From: Sinonovacula constricta
Taxonomy: Eukaryota; Mollusca; Bivalvia; Cardiida; Solecurtidae
Length of the DNA stretch: 64,000 nucleotides
Direction of reading: 5' to 3'
Assembly: GCA_007844125.1 (NCBI GenBank)
Contig: CM017560.1
Coordinates: 7,098,759 to 7,162,758 of the forward strand
This document shows, in pieces, positions 58,924 through 64,000 of the stretch. The notes under the pieces were generated by a model that had not been told where the DNA came from, ran no database searches, and saw only the letters and a program-made list of their open reading frames with translations. Position numbers and translations under genes: made by a program. Positions within the stretch are counted from its first letter, which is position 1, and each line of letters opens with the position of its first letter.

Positions 58924-59319
58924 GTAGGTCCCTTCTGTTTTTTCGAATAGTCTTTCATTAGATAACTAATGCTTAAAAATTGATAAAAATATATTTTGTT
59001 TTATTTTGATGCATGTTTTAACATTTATTTCTCCAGAAAATCTTCAGCAATGAATGTTCTGTCTTAAATGAATTTGTACATGAATGTACTTGTCTGTATC
59101 CTACCCTTAACTTGCTGAGCACTATTTTTATAGCCTTAGGCAAAAAAGTGTAAATCCAGATCAGGTAGTTGGTGCTTAGTCCCTAGCATTATATCTAGAC
59201 AAGTTTGCATCTAGATGCTAGAAAATATAGGCCAGGGCAGATAAATTTTTTGGGGAAAAAAAATGTACAGAATTGATTTGTATGGATTTGAGTCACATTA
59301 TATGTGTCTTTGAACATAC

Positions 59320-60020
59320 TTAAAATCTACCGCTGACAGAGTGCGCAAAATGGTTATTTTTGGGGTAAAAAGTCCAAAAATTGAAAAAAAGTGTGAATTT
59401 CTGGAATCCGTTTATTCTGACAATAAATATGCAAATAGAGGCATCAAATCAACTGCAATGTGATAAAATATTGAATTTACTTATGTTCCAGTAATTTTGA
59501 ATCAGAGCAGATTTGGCAAGTTTCTGTAATTTTGGGGTAAAATGATTAAAAAGATAATAAAAAGGCGAAGTTCTGGAATCAGTATTTATTTACTAAAATA
59601 TGCAAATAAATGCACCAGATTAACTTCCATTTGACAAATTATTAAACATTTTCATATTTCAATTATTCTGAATGGGAAACACAGTGCACAAAAATCTTTT
59701 ATTTTGGGGTAAACAGTCCAAAACTGAAAATGTAAAATATGAAAAATTCTGGAATCTGTTAATTCTTATTTCAAGTATGCAAATTTATAAATGCACTAAA
59801 TATGCTGTATAAATGGGACAATAACTAAATTCTTCACTATCTAGTTTTTCTTATTGTAAAAGCAATGAAATTTGGGGTAAAAAGTAAAAAAAAATATATA
59901 AATAATAATGCAACTTCCTGGAATCAGTTAAAAATTAACATTTGTGTGTGCAAATATATGCAACAAATCATATGCACTGCAATATTATGATCTGAGCCAC
60001 ATTTACTCTGACTGTAAACA
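59320..60020. repeat. Diverged ~170-bp tandem repeat (about 4 copies)
   Basis: The phrase tttggggtaaaaagtccaaa recurs at about 59355, 59531, 59702 and 59869, each followed by ttctggaatc, then atgcaaat.aatgcac. Spacing is 168-174 bp. It lies directly downstream of the 3' end of the antisense gene and may belong to the same insertion. Confidence 0.7.
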
Positions 60021-60170
60021 ACTTCTGAGTGAAAAAACATCTATTATCTGAGAAGAAAAGTACACATTTGAAATATAAGGACAAGTTTCAAACATAAAAT
60101 AAATCAGCTGCTCTTTATAAAAGATAATGCATTTCAATTATTACCATCTAATTAGGCTCTACATCCATTC

Positions 60171-63100
60171 TTATTCTGGCTGAATAGAATTTTCACAGCT
60201 TAGTCCTTTGCATGTTGAGCAAGCTGGTGTGCATTCAAAGCAAACTTTACGGCAACTACAGGCTAGAGTTCGACACCCTGTTTGGCAAGTACAGCAAACA
60301 ATTTTCATAATATGAGCAGGAGCAGGAGGCCTATCAGTCGTAGTTGGGCATAGTTTATTGCCAACATTTTCCCAACCCCATTCTGTCGGATCTAGTGATG
60401 TGTTCCCTTTCCAATCTTGTATCTGTAAATACACACGCAAACTGTGGAACTTTGAAGCATCAGAAGTTGGAGGGAGCAGTTTAGGGTCAATGAAAATTGA
60501 GGATTTCGCTACCTTCTCAGTGAACGATGCTAACCTCACAGTGTTCAGTGTTTGTCCATGCACCCCTTTGTGAAGGCTGACTAGCAGCTGCTCTCCAGAC
60601 TCAATGATATCCGCTTTAGACACATTTTCTGGAGACAGGTTAAAAACTGAAGCTGCTCTTCGAAAGGGTTCACTCTTTTCAAACAGCTTTAGCCCAACTC
60701 CTTTACCAAAACCGTGTAATTTCGATGTTGTGTCACATCCCAGTATGGCATGGATGAACAGTATGTTCTGGCATACATCAGCACCAAGGTGTCCTTGCAG
60801 TTTGTGGATGTCCCAAGATACTGCCTCCCTGTGTGGCTTGGACCGTGGCTGAAAGTAAATTGGAAATGACATGGCTGATGCATGATAGCATAATAACACT
60901 AAGAGGTCTGTGTCATCTCCAATCAACACAGTATATCTGGACATCGAGGACCTTACGGCTGTAAGGACGATGAGGACGTCAGCATCTCCAGTGGCTTGTG
61001 AGGTTTGTATTCCTGCTTCGTTCATCTTTGCTGACAGAAGATGAATGAACTGCTGCTTGTTCTTGTTATTTGCTAAGAATATTTTTTTCTTGCCTTGGAA
61101 CCTTGTTGCGTCACTGAACCTCACCTCAGTCCCGACAATGCCAGTTGCCCGTCTCTCATGTGTACTGTCCTTTGTACTTGGTCCACATTCGTATCCATCA
61201 AAAACCACAATTGCATTACAGAAGTTGGACTGTACAAACTGAATGTAAGATTCACACAGTTCTCCATATGTTCTACCACTTTCCCATGGTATCCACTGTA
61301 ACAACATTCCACCATCTATGACATGACTCTTATCATTCTCTTTTCTACTTGGCTGCAATCCCGGGTTGTCTTTACTTTTCATGGCATTAGCGAGAGCTGG
61401 TTTATCGGCTGCTCTCATCAGACACGGTGTTTCAAATAATGCTGGTGGATGTGTGCATAACTCATAGGAGAAGAGTTGTGGAAGTTCAGTCTCCTCGGTT
61501 TGATTTGCAGCACTTACTAATCTTTGAAACAATAATTGGTGATCAATCTTCACTGTTTCACCGTCAATACGGACACCCGCTTTGTCATTCATCTGCACAA
61601 CAGTATCTTTTTTATTAAATGTGAATTCACTAACTGACTTTCCAATCATTTTGTGACCACTTTCTCTCCGATCTGTTTTGCCTGGTCTGCATCACTGGCT
61701 GTTGAAACCACACCACTTGATACGCTCTTCAGATCAGCTTCACATTTGAATGGGTTTCTCACATACAGGTACTCTGTAATCACTTCTGTGTCCTTCCTAT
61801 CTCTATTCCGTGCTGCCATATGTGTATCGCTGTGCTGTTCGCTTATAGTATACTGTGTGCCACAGAAGGCCTGCATGGCTTCGTTAACCTCTGATGTTGC
61901 TGGTCGAGAGAGTATCCATATAGCTCTTTGAGCATCTGTCAAACCACGACCTCGTGTCAGGCCACCAACACTCTTCAGACTTCTCATAAGTACCTGTTCT
62001 ATGACTAAATCTGTGGAAAGTCCAGCCCAATACCTATCACTTCTTCTGATAACATGATATCCTTTCATGAAATATTCATACAACTCTGGATTTGTTGTAG
62101 GAAGCTTTTGCATATCAGCCAGATAAAGGTACACTGATTTTGCATACAGATTATGCCCAGCAGCTGTGAAGTATGGAAGCATTTGTTTCAGTGTTGAAAG
62201 ATGGAGTTGCCAATTGCCGGTTCTTTCAGCTTTAACGAAAGTTCTGAGAAGTTCTACCATCTCCATATACTGGATCCACAGTTGAGCTGTTCTACTAGTT
62301 TGTCTTACTTTGTCTGTGTAAGCATTCAATCGTTCCTGTATTCTCAAAACCACTTCAGCTTTACATGCATTTTCTACACTTATCTCTCTGGCTAATACTC
62401 CATCAAATAGTTTGAGTGCACATTCTAAGTCACTGTCTATCTTCTGCTCGCTATTTCTGGTCTCAGCAACACACATTTCAACAGTTTCAGACACATCATC
62501 CTTGTCAATGTCCATAGACACATTTAACAGTTGATCATTGTAGAGTTCTTCTGCTTCTTTGGGTTCATTGCTGTGGCTTTCATGTACACTTGAATCTTCA
62601 ATGATCTGTTCATCTTCTGCTTGGTCCTGTTTCATGTCAAAGTCAAACACCTCAGACACAATCAGTGACTGAAGAGCCATGTGCCCCAGCCCGTGACCTC
62701 TTACAGCTCTGGCTATTGCTTTTCCTGACAGCATGTGGCTCACTGCCTGCTCAGCATAGATTTCTGATAGTACTTCATGCAGACCAGAATCACTCATGAT
62801 ATATCCTATGGTACCTAGGAAGCTCATTTCCGTATGTAATCCGCCTAATCTGACAACAATTTTGCTTAGGTTGTTATCCTCTGGCTCTGATTTTAATATC
62901 TGGTTAGCCTTGTACCACAGTGGCTGGTCAAAGGTTATCACTGGGGTTACATTAAACCTCTTTGCATGTTCACTTACCCACATTAACGTATAATATATGC
63001 AGGTCTCGTCACTTGGATTCAGATCAATCATTGGCATGAACACAATGGAAGACTGTCCTGGATATTCTCCGCAATTGTTTATCATTTGCATAGTGCCATT

Positions 63101-64000
63101 CCATGATGATCTTGTATCTTTCAGAAGCCATGTTGTTTTCCATAGGATATCTATGTTGTATGTCTTATCTTCAGCAATAAGATCAACTAATGGCTCATAG
63201 CTGATGTCCAGTTTCTGTTTTGAAGTGTAGAAGTTGATTCTGATTTTGCAAAGTTCTTCAATCTCACCTGGTGTTATCTTCAACCTTGGAACAACTCTTT
63301 TTGATTTAACACATGGTGTGGCTATGGCGATAATGCCCATTCCATGGAATGTGTCTTTTCCATCAATTGTTTGTATATTGTGGTCTACATTATCGGCAAC
63401 ATATTGTACAAACTGTCCTGGAATATAGCCTGGAATTTCAGTATCATTTGTCTTAGCAGCACTCTGTCAAATCTCTGCACTTCTTTGTAGCTACTGCAGT
63501 ATCCAAGGTTGCTAAGTGTCTCGATTAGATGTTTTGATGCAAACTGATGGTGAAGTTGAACACCCAATCCCAGTTGTAAAGGTGCACTCAACACACGTGG
63601 CCTAGTTGCCTGCATTATAGCTTGACCAATGGCAGCAACTTTAGTATCTGTGTCTTTTCCAACAAACAAATTGCTTAGAAGAAGTTGTAATGTTTGTGGA
63701 AGGTACTCAACTCCTTTCTGGGGAGAACTTATATCAGCTGATGCTGGATACATTTCACGACTGGCATACACTTCTTTGATGTCACTTTTAATCAGTTTTG
63801 TAGCTGCTTCAACTATTTTCATTTTCTCTCGGTCTGGATCATCGTATGTTGGAAGACAGTGGAAGTCATGTAGAATCTTTGATGCCTTTCCTCTGAATGT
63901 GACAACATTGTCTTTCTTTTGAATGTTTGTAATAACAATTTCATCTCCAAAATATTCCTGCAATCGTGTTTTCATGTATTTTGGTGAGGAACTGTCTTCC
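60171..64000 (-). pseudogene. Antisense FEN1/PIN-like protein with Cys-rich tail, two frameshifts, 5' end outside window
   Basis: Three consecutive minus-strand frames form one long coding region open to the window edge. The first (63975 and upstream to 63385) has ATG in mid-frame and continues upstream (EDSSSPKY before it). The second frame already reads EIPGYIPGQFVQYVADNVDH and TIDGKDTFHGMG, a block I recall from a large family of uncharacterised invertebrate proteins, so the shift lies near 63466. The second (to 61646) ends GEKVVTK and the third starts MIGKSVSEF one base out, at an AAAA run. The third has PIN/FEN1-type motifs (GDADVLIVLTA, VLIGDDTDLLVLL, LGCDTTSKLHGFGKG) and a tail with CXC-like cysteines (CSCRKVCFECTPACSTC). 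The function is unknown. It is probably transposon-borne or a decayed duplicate; two assembly errors are an alternative. Confidence 0.7.

Noticed and set aside
61653..63428. Plus-strand ORFs of 60-97 codons near the window end
   Set aside because: Antisense shadows of the FEN1/PIN-like coding region.

Overview
The window is animal (metazoan) genomic DNA: AT-rich, with GT-AG introns, DNA-transposon relics, MITEs, many minisatellites, and a tRNA-derived SINE whose central block and tail resemble molluscan (Meta-SINE type) elements. A mollusc, perhaps a bivalve, is the best guess; no species can be named.

Nearly the whole window is one plus-strand gene for a xanthine dehydrogenase / aldehyde oxidase family molybdo-flavoenzyme. 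I assembled 16 phase-consistent exons plus one possible 33-nt microexon, from the start codon at 2065 to 58923. They encode about 583 residues: both 2Fe-2S domains, the FAD domain, the CO-dehydrogenase-flavoprotein C-terminal domain and the first residues of the molybdopterin domain. The rest of the gene lies beyond 64000. All eight iron-sulfur cysteines are present.

Layout: a degenerate 20-bp array (1-1195) and the presumed promoter come before exon 1. Intron 1 (16 kb) holds a 6.9-kb TA-flanked inverted-repeat element with a dead hAT transposon nested inside it, a MITE, a 27-bp array split by a foldback element, and a 36-bp array. Intron 2 has an 18-bp array. Exons 3-11 are compact (19.7-26.2 kb). 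Intron 11 is almost wholly a ~14-kb, ~245-copy array of a 58-bp unit made from the 3' end of exon 11 plus its own 5' splice site. This array carries a transposon relic with THAP-like and SAP-like fragments and a second long-TIR element nested within it, all duplicated. Intron 13 holds a 5-kb family of related 63/57/40-bp repeats interrupted by two TA-flanked MITE-like elements. Intron 14 holds a 68-bp array and a decayed mariner ending about 35 bp before exon 15. Intron 15 has the SINE. Intron 17 contains a ~170-bp repeat and an antisense gene with a FEN1/PIN-like domain and a Cys-rich tail, broken by two one-base frameshifts and open to the window end.

The most unusual feature is the exon-11 array: a coding-exon/splice-donor boundary turned into a satellite-like array of hundreds of decoy 5' splice sites inside a gene whose exons look intact.
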